DNA of 64,000 nucleotides, from contig JALFRW010000019.1 of the NCBI GenBank assembly GCA_022778715.1, positions 1 to 64,000 on the forward strand. Direction: 5' to 3'. The translations under genes and the position numbers were made by a program. The DNA comes from Ezakiella sp. Lineage in GTDB: Bacteria > Bacillota > Clostridia > Tissierellales > Peptoniphilaceae. Positions 15,683 through 24,098 of the stretch are shown here, piece after piece. The first letter of the stretch is position 1. Each line of letters opens with the position of its first letter. The notes under the pieces are model-generated. The model had not been told where the DNA came from. It saw nothing but the letters and a program-made list of their open reading frames with translations, and searched no databases.

Positions 15683-17482
15683 ATGCGTTCAATTAAGTGG
15701 AGATTTATTTTAATATATTTTCTGCTGGTGCTATCCGTGCTTTTAATTGTTTCTGCATCTATTATCGGTAGGCTGGATTTTTCTTTAACCGAAGACAAAA
15801 TCTCTAATGTTAAAAATCAAATAAATTCTCTATTATCAAGCTCAGGATACTTTTCGGGAGAGCTTTCCGATGAAAACTTTCGCGGAATCAAGGCTTCGTT
15901 AAATGAAAGACGTTTTTCAGATACTGACGATATTTTTGTGCTTTCCAGCCAGGATTTCACAACTGTTATTGCTTCAAAGACTGTGAACATCGCGAACTTC
16001 GACGGAGAGTATGCTTATAATATAGAGGAACTGAATGTGTCCCTTATTAAAGATGGTTATGACGCAAAGACTAAAAATATTTTTATCACTGATCCAAAAA
16101 CAGGGGTGAAAACTTCTCATTTAGTCGTGCCAATTATTGGCGAAGATAATCAGGTTAAGGGGCTTTTTTATGCGATTATAAATTTGGAGGGGGTTAAACG
16201 CACGATTTCACGAGCACAGAATATTATTTTTGACTCGGGTCTTGTGGCTTTAGTGGTCACAATTGTGCTAAGCTATATTATTGCTTCCGGCATTACCGGG
16301 CCGATTAGAAGCGTGACTAACGTGGCAGAAAACATGAAAAAGGGCGATTTCAGCGCTCGTGTAAATGTGAAGAGCAACGATGAAATAGGTCAGCTTTCAG
16401 CGATGTTTAACAATATGGCGGACGAGCTTGAGGCCAATTTGAATAGGATGGATTTGGAGCGAGCTAAACTAAATACAATTTTCAACCAAATGCTTGAAGG
16501 CGTTATTGCAATTAATAAAGATGGCAAATTCATTCATATAAATGATAGAGCAAGAGAAATTTTCGATATTCCGCTTGATTTGCCGATTGAAAAGATTGAC
16601 ATTAGTTTAAAAACAATGGGTTTAATAACACTCAATTTTAAAAATCCGTTCACTTTGAATGGAGAGACAGATTTTACAATTAAAGATAAAAACTACAGAA
16701 TTTTGCACGCTCCCTTTGAAGACAAGGATTTGAATGTGGGCGGCGTGATTGCCGTTTATCAGGATATGACAAAGGAAAGAAAGCTGGAAGACATGCGTCG
16801 CGAATTTGTGGCAAATGTTAGTCACGAGCTAAAGACGCCAATAACTTCTATCAAGAGTTATGCAGAAACACTCATGAAGTATGACGTGGATGCTGACACG
16901 GCAAAGAATTTCTTAAAGGTCATTGATTCAGAAAGCGACAGAATGGCTCATATTGTACGCGATTTACTTGTTCTAACCACTCTCGACTATAAGACGGAGG
17001 AAAAGAAATTAACCGGCGTTGATTTAAATGTAATTTCGCATACGGCTGTGGAGAGAATGAGGCTGACGGCCAAAGAAAAAGACATGACAATCTACGAGCA
17101 CTACGGAGATGATATTTTCGCTTTGGCTGATGAGGACGATGCCCTTACGGTTGTGATAAATTTAATTTCAAATGCAATAAAATACACTCCAAACGGCGGA
17201 GTAATAAATGTGGAATCAAAATTAGAAAATGCGGCAGTTTATTTAAGTGTATCCGATAATGGTCCCGGGATCAAACCGGAGGACCAAAAAAGAATTTTTG
17301 ACAGGTTTTACCGTGTCGAAAAGAGTCGTTCAAGAGCATTGGGCGGAACGGGGCTTGGACTTGCGATTGCAAAAGAAATGATGGAAAATATGCAGGGTGA
17401 GATATCTGTTCACAGTGACGGCAAAAATGGAACAACCTTTACATTGAAGTTTAAGGAAAGTGATGAGAATGGAGAGATTTAA
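15683..17482 (+). CDS. walK: Sensor histidine kinase WalK (YycG/VicK)
   Basis: A 599-residue membrane kinase for WalR. Two membrane helices (about 9-29 and 180-200) flank an extracellular Cache-like sensor domain; then follow HAMP (around GPIRSVTNVAENMKKGDFSA), PAS (260-370), a DHp helix with the phospho-His in FVANVSHELKTPITS, and an HATPase domain with N box NLISNAIKYTP, G1 DNGPGI and G2 GGTGLGLAIA. It starts one base after the walR stop region, so translation is coupled. The sensor domain matches the large-loop WalK type of Bacillus and Staphylococcus rather than the short streptococcal VicK. Confidence 0.96.
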   Translation: MRSIKWRFILIYFLLVLSVLLIVSASIIGRLDFSLTEDKISNVKNQINSLLSSSGYFSGELSDENFRGIKASLNERRFSDTDDIFVLSSQDFTTVIASKTVNIANFDGEYAYNIEELNVSLIKDGYDAKTKNIFITDPKTGVKTSHLVVPIIGEDNQVKGLFYAIINLEGVKRTISRAQNIIFDSGLVALVVTIVLSYIIASGITGPIRSVTNVAENMKKGDFSARVNVKSNDEIGQLSAMFNNMADELEANLNRMDLERAKLNTIFNQMLEGVIAINKDGKFIHINDRAREIFDIPLDLPIEKIDISLKTMGLITLNFKNPFTLNGETDFTIKDKNYRILHAPFEDKDLNVGGVIAVYQDMTKERKLEDMRREFVANVSHELKTPITSIKSYAETLMKYDVDADTAKNFLKVIDSESDRMAHIVRDLLVLTTLDYKTEEKKLTGVDLNVISHTAVERMRLTAKEKDMTIYEHYGDDIFALADEDDALTVVINLISNAIKYTPNGGVINVESKLENAAVYLSVSDNGPGIKPEDQKRIFDRFYRVEKSRSRALGGTGLGLAIAKEMMENMQGEISVHSDGKNGTTFTLKFKESDENGEI

Positions 17483-18590
17483 AAATATTTTGCTTGTTAT
17501 TCTGGTGGCACTTGCTTTATTTTTCTCGTACGAACTCTATTTTAAACAGGACGATGTTGTTGAAAGAAGAGCAAACCCAGAATCCGAGGATGTGATCAGC
17601 TATGCACGTTTTTTCTCCACAAATCCGCTAAAAGAGAATTTGGACAAAATTCCGAATGCCGAGCTTTCGTTATTTCTGGCCGACAATTTGAACGGCAAAA
17701 AAGAATTTCAAAAATTGGATTTCGATTTAAATTTAAAAGACAACTCGGTTTATAGTCTGCCACAGTTCAAGAATAGGGGATACCTTGTAAAGAGCGGGTT
17801 TGACGTGCCGTTAAAGCTTTTAAACTCTTCCACCAAGAGAAATATCAGAAATCTGCCTTTTGCAAGTTTTGATTTATTTTATATAGACAATGAAAACAGG
17901 AAGCTTTATATTAATACAAACAAAGGGTTATTTATGACTGAAACCGATTCTGAATTTGCGTTTGACGAGTTTACAAACTATATAGAATTTGATGAGAAAA
18001 ATTTGCCGTCAAAGACGGTTGGCATAAATGATTTTGCGATTTTAAATAATCCAATCGAGGAATATGGAAAAAAAGACAGACAAGTGCTGGCTGAAAGATT
18101 TTTGGAAACAAAAAATATATATGAAATCGAGGAAGAAAATTCTTACACATATTCTTCAGAACAGGCAAGCATTAAAATCGAGAACAATGGCAATATCACT
18201 TATTACAAGAGCAGCGGAAATGCGACTGCAAAGCCGGATATTTATCTTAGTCTGGTGGCATTTAAAAATTTCGTGAAATCCAGTCTTTTAAGTTTTTCGG
18301 ATTACCGGATTTTGAGCATGGAACAGGGAGAAGACGAGGAGTATAAAATCACTTTCGTGCAAGCAAAATTGCCTCATTATATTTTAAATGACGAATTATA
18401 TGAAGCGAGAATTAAAAGAAATATAGTGACTTATTTTAAATACAATTCAGTGTCTGCAAAAAATCACGACAAAGTATTTAGAGATCCGTTTTTGGGTGAG
18501 TATAAAGCGGATTTTATAAAGGGCGAAGATGCGATTTTAATTTACAAGGGCACAAATGTGGCACAAGTATCGACGCTAAAATTGAGGTGA
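17463..18590 (+). CDS. yycH: WalK regulatory protein YycH
   Basis: A 375-residue membrane-anchored extracytoplasmic protein: one N-terminal helix (residues 5-23, ILLVILVALALFFSYELYF) and an alpha/beta exterior. In Bacillus and Staphylococcus YycH and YycI bind WalK and modulate its activity. Identification rests mainly on position and topology, since sequence conservation is low. It overlaps the end of walK by about 20 nt. GTG 17460, ATG 17463 and ATG 17469 are possible starts; 17463 is best spaced from AAGGA. Confidence 0.82.
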   Translation: MRMERFKNILLVILVALALFFSYELYFKQDDVVERRANPESEDVISYARFFSTNPLKENLDKIPNAELSLFLADNLNGKKEFQKLDFDLNLKDNSVYSLPQFKNRGYLVKSGFDVPLKLLNSSTKRNIRNLPFASFDLFYIDNENRKLYINTNKGLFMTETDSEFAFDEFTNYIEFDEKNLPSKTVGINDFAILNNPIEEYGKKDRQVLAERFLETKNIYEIEEENSYTYSSEQASIKIENNGNITYYKSSGNATAKPDIYLSLVAFKNFVKSSLLSFSDYRILSMEQGEDEEYKITFVQAKLPHYILNDELYEARIKRNIVTYFKYNSVSAKNHDKVFRDPFLGEYKADFIKGEDAILIYKGTNVAQVSTLKLR

Positions 18591-18594
18591 GCTT

Positions 18595-19413
18595 ATGGAT
18601 TGGAAAAAAGCAAAAATGCTAATGATTTATTTGTTCATCGTGCTGGATATTTTTTTGGGTTATTATTATTTCGAACAAAAAAGAGATGTAGTCGACAATT
18701 TTGACGTTGAAGAAGTGCTTGGTGAAAACAATATTAAGCTGGACGCAAAGATACCGACGAGCATAAGCAGGAATTTGCTCGAGGTAAACTACAAGCTTTT
18801 TGGAGAACAGGATATTATTGATATGTTTTTTGATGAACCGGACATTAAATCCACAGGCGGCTCAACGATTTTTACTGAAGGCGATAAAAATTTGGTACTT
18901 CTAAACAAAAAACAATTTATTTTTAATGACACTCCGAAAGTCGGACAGGTCTCAATAAATAATGAAAAAGAGGCGCAAAAGTTTGCAACGGAATTTTTAA
19001 AAGATAGGGGACTTTATATAAATCTCCTGCCGGTTAATGTAAAAAAGCAGGAAGAAAATTTGTATTCAGTGGAATACGAGCAAATTGAGCTGGAAACGGG
19101 ATTTTTTTTGGAGGATTGTTTTTGCATTGTGTATGTAACAAATAATGGCATTAGGACGATAAAATACCAGGTGTTTGACTCTGTTAAAAAGACACAAGAC
19201 GTGATGAGATTGTCACATCCAAAGAGAAAACTTTTAAAAATAGTGTCCGAACCGATTGCGAAGGACCGCACGATTGTGGGAGTTTCGATTAATTATTCTT
19301 TTAATCCCTCAAACCTGCCACTAGTTGAAAATGTGGACAAAATAACCGGGGGAATAGCAAAGCTTGCACTTCGCGTGGAGCTGGACAATGGAGTAATAAT
19401 ACAGATAGAATAG
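18595..19413 (+). CDS. yycI: WalK regulatory protein YycI
   Basis: A 272-residue protein with one N-terminal membrane helix (MLMIYLFIVLDIFLGYYYFE) and an extracytoplasmic YycI fold. The opening MDWKKAK is a family hallmark. It partners YycH in controlling WalK. Five bases separate it from yycH. Confidence 0.88.
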   Translation: MDWKKAKMLMIYLFIVLDIFLGYYYFEQKRDVVDNFDVEEVLGENNIKLDAKIPTSISRNLLEVNYKLFGEQDIIDMFFDEPDIKSTGGSTIFTEGDKNLVLLNKKQFIFNDTPKVGQVSINNEKEAQKFATEFLKDRGLYINLLPVNVKKQEENLYSVEYEQIELETGFFLEDCFCIVYVTNNGIRTIKYQVFDSVKKTQDVMRLSHPKRKLLKIVSEPIAKDRTIVGVSINYSFNPSNLPLVENVDKITGGIAKLALRVELDNGVIIQIE

Positions 19414-19421
19414 GTGATAAT

Positions 19422-20192
19422 TTGAAGTTTTTTTCATTGCAGAGCGGCTCGAATGGAAATTCACATTTTATAAAATCGAATAATGCCGGCATTTTAATTG
19501 ACTGCGGACTTTCGGGAGCGAAGACAAAAAGACTTCTGGAGGAGAGCGGTTTTTCAATAGAAGACGTGGACGGTCTAATTGTCACGCACGAGCACATTGA
19601 CCACATCAGCGGGGTCGGAGTGCTCGCACGAATGTTTAGAATACCGGTTTATGCAAACAGAGAGACGATGTTTGTGACGATAAACAAAGTGAATTCTTTT
19701 GACGCGAGCCTAATGCATTTTATTTACGAGCCATTTACGATTGGCGATATGAAGATTACGCCTTTTCCGGTTTCACATGATGCAGTGGATCCTTTTGGGT
19801 ATTTGGTGGAAAGCGATGGCAAAAAAATTTCGTTTGTGACGGACACGGGAATGATTTCGGATTATGTCTACGAGTTAACTGAAAATTCAGATCTTTATTT
19901 TGTGGAATCCAATTTTGACCCGATTATGCTTAAAAACGGACCATATACTAAAGATTTACAAATGCGAGTGGCAGGTGAATTTGGGCATCTGTCCAATTTT
20001 GAATGTGCACATTATTTGATAAACTCTATGGGAAACCGCACAAAGGCGGTTATGATTGGACACATTTCATACCAAAACAACAATGAAATTTTGGCAAAGC
20101 TCACCGTGGAAAATATTTTGGCTGAAAATGGTTTTGATGTGCCGGTCTATGTATCCAGCAGATTCAATAAAAGCGAGGTTATATCAATATGA
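19422..20192 (+). CDS. walJ: Metallo-beta-lactamase fold hydrolase WalJ (YycJ/VicX)
   Basis: A 256-residue cytosolic protein with the motif THEHIDHISG (HxHxDH) plus further metal ligands in SHDAVDPFGY, FVTDTGMI and GHISYQNN. YycJ proteins have been linked to DNA repair and to timing of division and wall synthesis. It starts with TTG 19422 after GGTGATAA, in the usual place of the Wal operon. Its end overlaps rlmH by 4 nt. Confidence 0.92.
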   Translation: MKFFSLQSGSNGNSHFIKSNNAGILIDCGLSGAKTKRLLEESGFSIEDVDGLIVTHEHIDHISGVGVLARMFRIPVYANRETMFVTINKVNSFDASLMHFIYEPFTIGDMKITPFPVSHDAVDPFGYLVESDGKKISFVTDTGMISDYVYELTENSDLYFVESNFDPIMLKNGPYTKDLQMRVAGEFGHLSNFECAHYLINSMGNRTKAVMIGHISYQNNNEILAKLTVENILAENGFDVPVYVSSRFNKSEVISI

Positions 20193-20644
20193 TAGAGATA
20201 ATTGCAACTGGTAAAATTCCAAAAGAATATCGCGTACTGATAGACGATTTTATAAAAAAAATTTCTCCATATGAAAAAATGGTCTTGACGCTTTTTGACG
20301 AAGTAAAGCTAAAATCAGATGACTCCAATTTGGAAGAGAAGCTTAAAACTGAAACTAAAAGGGCGATAGAAAGAGCAAAAGGCAAAATTATTTTTTTGGA
20401 CGCAGATGCCAAGAATCCAAACTCGGAGGAATTTAAAAATATTATAGAAACATCGAAAAATGTTGGTGTAACTATATCGTTTGTGATCGGAGGCAGTTAC
20501 GGATTTGACCACAAAATGATACAATCATATCAAAAGATTAGCCTTGGAAGAATGACCCTGCTTCATCACATGGCAACTCTGTTTTTGTGCGAGGCGATTT
20601 ATCGTTCATACAAGATGATGCAAAATGGGTCTTACAATAAATAG
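20189..20644 (+). CDS. rlmH: 23S rRNA (pseudouridine1915-N3)-methyltransferase
   Basis: A 151-residue SPOUT methyltransferase that methylates pseudouridine 1915 in helix 69 of 23S rRNA. The conserved C-terminus is visible: SFVIGGSYGFD (SAM-binding knot), LGRMTLLHHMAT and the FLCEAIYRSYKMM tail. ATG 20189 overlaps the walJ stop (ATGA type). It is a regular member of the Wal operon in Firmicutes. Confidence 0.95.
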   Translation: MIEIIATGKIPKEYRVLIDDFIKKISPYEKMVLTLFDEVKLKSDDSNLEEKLKTETKRAIERAKGKIIFLDADAKNPNSEEFKNIIETSKNVGVTISFVIGGSYGFDHKMIQSYQKISLGRMTLLHHMATLFLCEAIYRSYKMMQNGSYNK

Positions 20645-20654
20645 CGGAGGAAAA

Positions 20655-22286
20655 ATGGAAAAGATATATATAACCGGCCACAAAGTGCCGGACACCGACA
20701 GCATTTGCAGCGCGATTGCGTATGCAGAACTCTTGACAAAAATTGGAAAATATAATGCGGAGCCTATACGACTTGGCGATTTGAATAATGAGACCAAGTT
20801 TGTACTCGATTATTTTAATGTGGAAGCGCCACGCCTAAAAGAATCAATTCAACTAAAGGTGCACGATTTGGAACTGGACGAATCCATTATAATTTATAGC
20901 GATACGCCAATTAAAAAAGCTATTGAGCTCATCCAATCAAACGGCGCTCAGCTTTTAAGCATTTGCGATGAACACCACAAATTAAAGGGCGTACTAACTC
21001 TTTCCGACATCACAAGTTCATATATGAACATCTGGGATGATATGATTTTGCACCGTTCAAATACGAGCCTTAATAATATCGTGGACGTGCTTTCGGCAAA
21101 AGTTTTAAACGCAGGCGACCATGCCCTCAACGGTAAAATGGTAGTTTACGCGATGGAGCCGGATGCACTTGGAGATAGAATTAATGCCGGTGACGTTGTA
21201 ATCGTGGGCGACAGAGATGACGCTCAGCTAGATGCGATTAAAAGAAAAGTTAGCCTAATTATCGTCTCCGGAGGATACGAAATGAAGGAAGATGCGCTTA
21301 AGCTTGCAAAGGCAAACGGAGTTAGCGTAATTTCAACAGAGCTGAACAGTTTTATGGCTGCCAGAATTTTACCGCTTTCCGTGCCGGCAGAATTTGTTAT
21401 GACAAAAGAAAATATCGACTATATAAGCATCAATGATACACTTCCAGAGGTGAAAGAAAAGATGTCCAAAACGAGGTATCGCTCATATCCGGTGCTTGAA
21501 AATGACGGCGCTGTGATTGGAAATCTTTCCAGATATCATCTTTTAACAGGCAAGCCCAAAAAATTGGTGCTCGTGGACCACAATGAAAAAGCACAATCAA
21601 TTGATAACATAGAAGAAGCTGAAATTATAGAGATTGTCGACCACCACAGAATTGATCCGGTAACGACTAATCAACCGGTTTATTTTAGAAACGAACCGGT
21701 TGGTTCAACCGCAACTATTATAAGCGAAATGTATTTTGAGCATGGTGTGCGACCAACAAAAGAAACTGCCGGACTTTTGGCATCTGCAATCATTTCAGAC
21801 ACGCTACTATTTAGAAGTCCAACAACTACCGAAACCGATAAGAGAATGCTTGAAAGAATGGCAATCTACGCTGAAATTGAACCGGAAATTTATGCGGAAA
21901 AAATGTTTAAAAAGGGCACATCGCTTGCAGAAAAAACTCCGACAGAAATTTTAAATATGGATGTGAAAGAATTTAAAATCGCGGACAAAGCAATAAAAAT
22001 TGCGCAAGTGTTTACTTTGGACAAAGAGCAAATCTTGAATAAAAAAGCGGAACTACTAAAAGAAATGGGAAAAATACGCGACGAAAAATTGCTTTCAAAC
22101 GTAGTTTTAATAATCACAGACATTTTTAAAGAAAGCTCTATTGTATTTGTGGTTGGTGAAGATGATGACAAAATTGCTGCCGAGTTTGGTCAAAAAGTTG
22201 AAGAGAGCGAATTTGTTGCAGAAGGACTGATGAGCCGAAAAAAACAAATGGTTCCAAAAGTCACTCTCGCATTAAAGAAAAATTAA
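20655..22286 (+). CDS. ppaC: Family II manganese-dependent inorganic pyrophosphatase with CBS domains
   Basis: A 543-residue DHH-family pyrophosphatase. The N-terminal metal site is ITGHKVPDTDSICSAIAYAE; a regulatory insert follows with CBS (about 70-115), a DRTGG domain (about 125-240) and a second CBS pair member (about 245-300). The DHH part resumes at LVDHNEKAQ and IVDHHRIDPV, and DHHA2 forms the C-terminus with SRKKQMVPKV. CBS-PPases are controlled by adenine nucleotides and diadenosine polyphosphates. ATG 20655 follows GGAGG. It ends the Wal operon. Confidence 0.94.
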   Translation: MEKIYITGHKVPDTDSICSAIAYAELLTKIGKYNAEPIRLGDLNNETKFVLDYFNVEAPRLKESIQLKVHDLELDESIIIYSDTPIKKAIELIQSNGAQLLSICDEHHKLKGVLTLSDITSSYMNIWDDMILHRSNTSLNNIVDVLSAKVLNAGDHALNGKMVVYAMEPDALGDRINAGDVVIVGDRDDAQLDAIKRKVSLIIVSGGYEMKEDALKLAKANGVSVISTELNSFMAARILPLSVPAEFVMTKENIDYISINDTLPEVKEKMSKTRYRSYPVLENDGAVIGNLSRYHLLTGKPKKLVLVDHNEKAQSIDNIEEAEIIEIVDHHRIDPVTTNQPVYFRNEPVGSTATIISEMYFEHGVRPTKETAGLLASAIISDTLLFRSPTTTETDKRMLERMAIYAEIEPEIYAEKMFKKGTSLAEKTPTEILNMDVKEFKIADKAIKIAQVFTLDKEQILNKKAELLKEMGKIRDEKLLSNVVLIITDIFKESSIVFVVGEDDDKIAAEFGQKVEESEFVAEGLMSRKKQMVPKVTLALKKN

Positions 22287-22287
22287 A

Positions 22288-22389
22288 ATGGATAGAAAAG
22301 ACTTAGACAATGCCGAACTTGGTGTAGAACTTGAAGAAGAGCTTCACGGAAACTTTAGCCCGGGCTCGGTAATCGGTTCGAAAGATTAA
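22288..22389 (+). CDS. 33-residue acidic small protein
   Basis: ATG 22288 starts one base after the ppaC stop and encodes MDRKDLDNAELGVELEEELH plus 13 residues, ending SKD. There is no clear ribosome binding site of its own beyond AAAGAAAAATTAAA, so translation would be coupled to ppaC. Its stop overlaps the next start (TAATG). No family recognised. Confidence 0.45.
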   Translation: MDRKDLDNAELGVELEEELHGNFSPGSVIGSKD

Positions 22390-22478
22390 TGAATGGTGCA
22401 CCAAAATGGCTCCAAATAATAATAGGATGGATATTAATTGCAGTATCTTTCATTGTGATATATTCTATGTTTAAATGA
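22389..22478 (+). CDS. 29-residue single-pass membrane peptide
   Basis: Encodes MNGAPKWLQIIIGWILIAVS then FIVIYSMFK: a proline-containing head, one membrane helix (about 8-27) and a lysine end. It begins within the preceding stop codon (TAATG) and ends at a terminator, so the pair closes the operon neatly. No family recognised. Confidence 0.5.
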   Translation: MNGAPKWLQIIIGWILIAVSFIVIYSMFK

Positions 22479-22505
22479 CCACGGACACCCGTGGTTATTT
22501 TATTT
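22478..22505 (+). terminator. Terminator of the Wal-ppaC operon
   Basis: ACCACGG (22478-22484) pairs with CCGTGGT (22489-22495), then a T-rich tail. Confidence 0.8.
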
Positions 22506-22794
22506 AAAAATATCGCTTATTAGCATACCACTGAAAGATGCTTTTAGAAATATCATTCATAACAAACTCTTAAGATTCTGTAGAAACAATATATAAAAAG
22601 AGAATAGGAGATTCTAATTTACCGTGGAAAATGGATAAGTTGTGTTAATTTTTAAAAGTGAATTTTTGAATCTAAGCTTTTAAGGTTAAATTAATTTGGT
22701 GTTTTATATTTTTTATAATTGGGTATAAAATTAACGAATGAATTTGACTAGACTCACTTGAGGTAATATTAAATTTATTTAGAAGGAGGATTTT
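22506..22794. other. Intergenic region before the glutathione S-transferase gene
   Basis: AT-rich, with no open frame. It contains the promoter at 22744-22772 and otherwise nothing I can name. Confidence 0.5.
22744..22772 (+). promoter_or_regulatory. Promoter of the glutathione S-transferase gene
   Basis: TTGACT at 22744-22749, 17-bp spacer, TATTAA at 22767-22772, then AAGGAGG before ATG 22795. Confidence 0.45.
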
Positions 22795-23412
22795 ATGAAA
22801 CTTTATTATGCACCGGGTACATGTGCTGTATCAGTATGGATTGCTCTTCATTGGGTGGGAGCAGATTTTGAGACAGAAAGAGTCAAGTTGGACTCTGTTG
22901 AATACAAGAGGATTAACCCTTCCGGAGCTGTTCCTGCGCTCGAGACTGAAGACGGAGATATAAAAACTCAAGCAGGTGCGATACTATCATATGTTGCACA
23001 AAAGTACAAAGAAAAAGATTTAGGACCGGACGAAGGACTTGAGGATGAATTTTTATTTAATCAAATTTCAGCATTTTTGTCTGCGGACTATCATCCGGCT
23101 TTTTGGCCAATGTTTACCCCAAAAAATTACACAACAAGCAGGGATGAGAAAGAGTTAGATAAGGTTGTTGAAGCGGCATATAAAAATATTGACAGCGTTG
23201 CAACAATTTTGGATAGTATGCTTGATGGAAAGACGCATATTTACAAGAATAAAAAAACTGTTCTTGATGCTTATGCTTATATTTTAAGTCGCTGGCTTTC
23301 AAATACTCCAAAGTCTTGGACTGAATATCCAAATTTAAAGAAGTTCATGGAAACCATGGAAAATGACGAAGAAGTTCAAAAGATTATAAAGCTTTCTACA
23401 AAAGAAATTTAA
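22795..23412 (+). CDS. Beta-class glutathione S-transferase
   Basis: A 205-residue cytosolic enzyme. The N-terminal thioredoxin-like domain reads MKLYYAPGTCAVSVWIALHW with Cys10 in the beta-class position, followed by NPSGAVPALE (cis-Pro loop) and the QAGAILSYVAQ helix that binds the glutathione gamma-glutamyl group. The C-terminal domain is all helical with the conserved TVLDAYAYILSRW. Such enzymes are common in Proteobacteria and rare in low-GC anaerobic Firmicutes, so transfer is plausible, although base composition matches the host. It stands alone with its own promoter. Confidence 0.88.
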   Translation: MKLYYAPGTCAVSVWIALHWVGADFETERVKLDSVEYKRINPSGAVPALETEDGDIKTQAGAILSYVAQKYKEKDLGPDEGLEDEFLFNQISAFLSADYHPAFWPMFTPKNYTTSRDEKELDKVVEAAYKNIDSVATILDSMLDGKTHIYKNKKTVLDAYAYILSRWLSNTPKSWTEYPNLKKFMETMENDEEVQKIIKLSTKEI

Positions 23413-23807
23413 AAGATTTTTTGCGGACTTTAGCATGATTTTTTAAAAAATCACACTTGAATTGTGCTAAAATTTTTTATAAAAATAAGCATCTAATTAG
23501 ATATATTTCACATTATTCAATTAAGCATAGGTTCTTAAAAAAAGAATGGTGGAATAAGTTGGGCATATTAACAGCAATAAATATTCCGAGGATGTGAGGA
23601 TAAGCATTATCGCTATTTAATTTTCTTATATACAAACATTTGGATGAAAGCCGGTTAAAAGAAATTTATAGAAATTAAACATTTATAAATGGAAATTGAT
23701 TTTATAGCGATTAAATTATAAAAACTAACTTTCAGCCACTTATATATGTTAAAAAGTTCAAAAATATTAAACTTAAGATGTTTATTTTTTAGTATAAAGG
23801 AGAAATA
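23413..23807. other. Intergenic region with an 18-bp perfect palindrome
   Basis: TGATTTTTTAAAAAATCA at 23436-23453 lies just after the transferase stop and can act as a bidirectional terminator; AGCA/GTGCT arms extend it loosely. The remaining 340 bp is AT-rich with no coherent frame; AAAGGAG before ATG 23808 serves the next gene. Confidence 0.5.
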
Positions 23808-24098
23808 ATGAGATTCGTATTTGAAAAACAAAAAAATAGAGCTGCACTTTATGATGAGAAAGACAATCTGGCGGGGGAGTCTACTTTCTCACCATCAGAT
23901 GATAAATGGATTATAGATCACACATATGTGGATGAAAATTTAAGAGGCAATGGATATGCTTCAAAGCTCGTAGAAATGATAGTTGAAGAAGCAAGAAAAG
24001 AGAATATAAAAATTATTCCATTATGCCCATACGCAAAAAAAGAGTTTGGGAAAAAGCCCGAATATAGCGATGTGGTTTATAAATGGGAGAATAGATAA
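23808..24098 (+). CDS. GNAT-family N-acetyltransferase (YjdJ type)
   Basis: A 96-residue minimal Gcn5-related acetyltransferase. The acetyl-CoA loop reads DENLRGNGYASKLVEMIVEE (R/QxxGxA type), and the end IIPLCPYAKKEFGKKPEYSD matches the conserved tail of this small group, close to human GTF/NATD1-like proteins. The substrate is unknown. AAAGGAG precedes ATG 23808. Its stop overlaps the start of the next gene (TAATG), so the two are translationally coupled. Confidence 0.85.
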   Translation: MRFVFEKQKNRAALYDEKDNLAGESTFSPSDDKWIIDHTYVDENLRGNGYASKLVEMIVEEARKENIKIIPLCPYAKKEFGKKPEYSDVVYKWENR

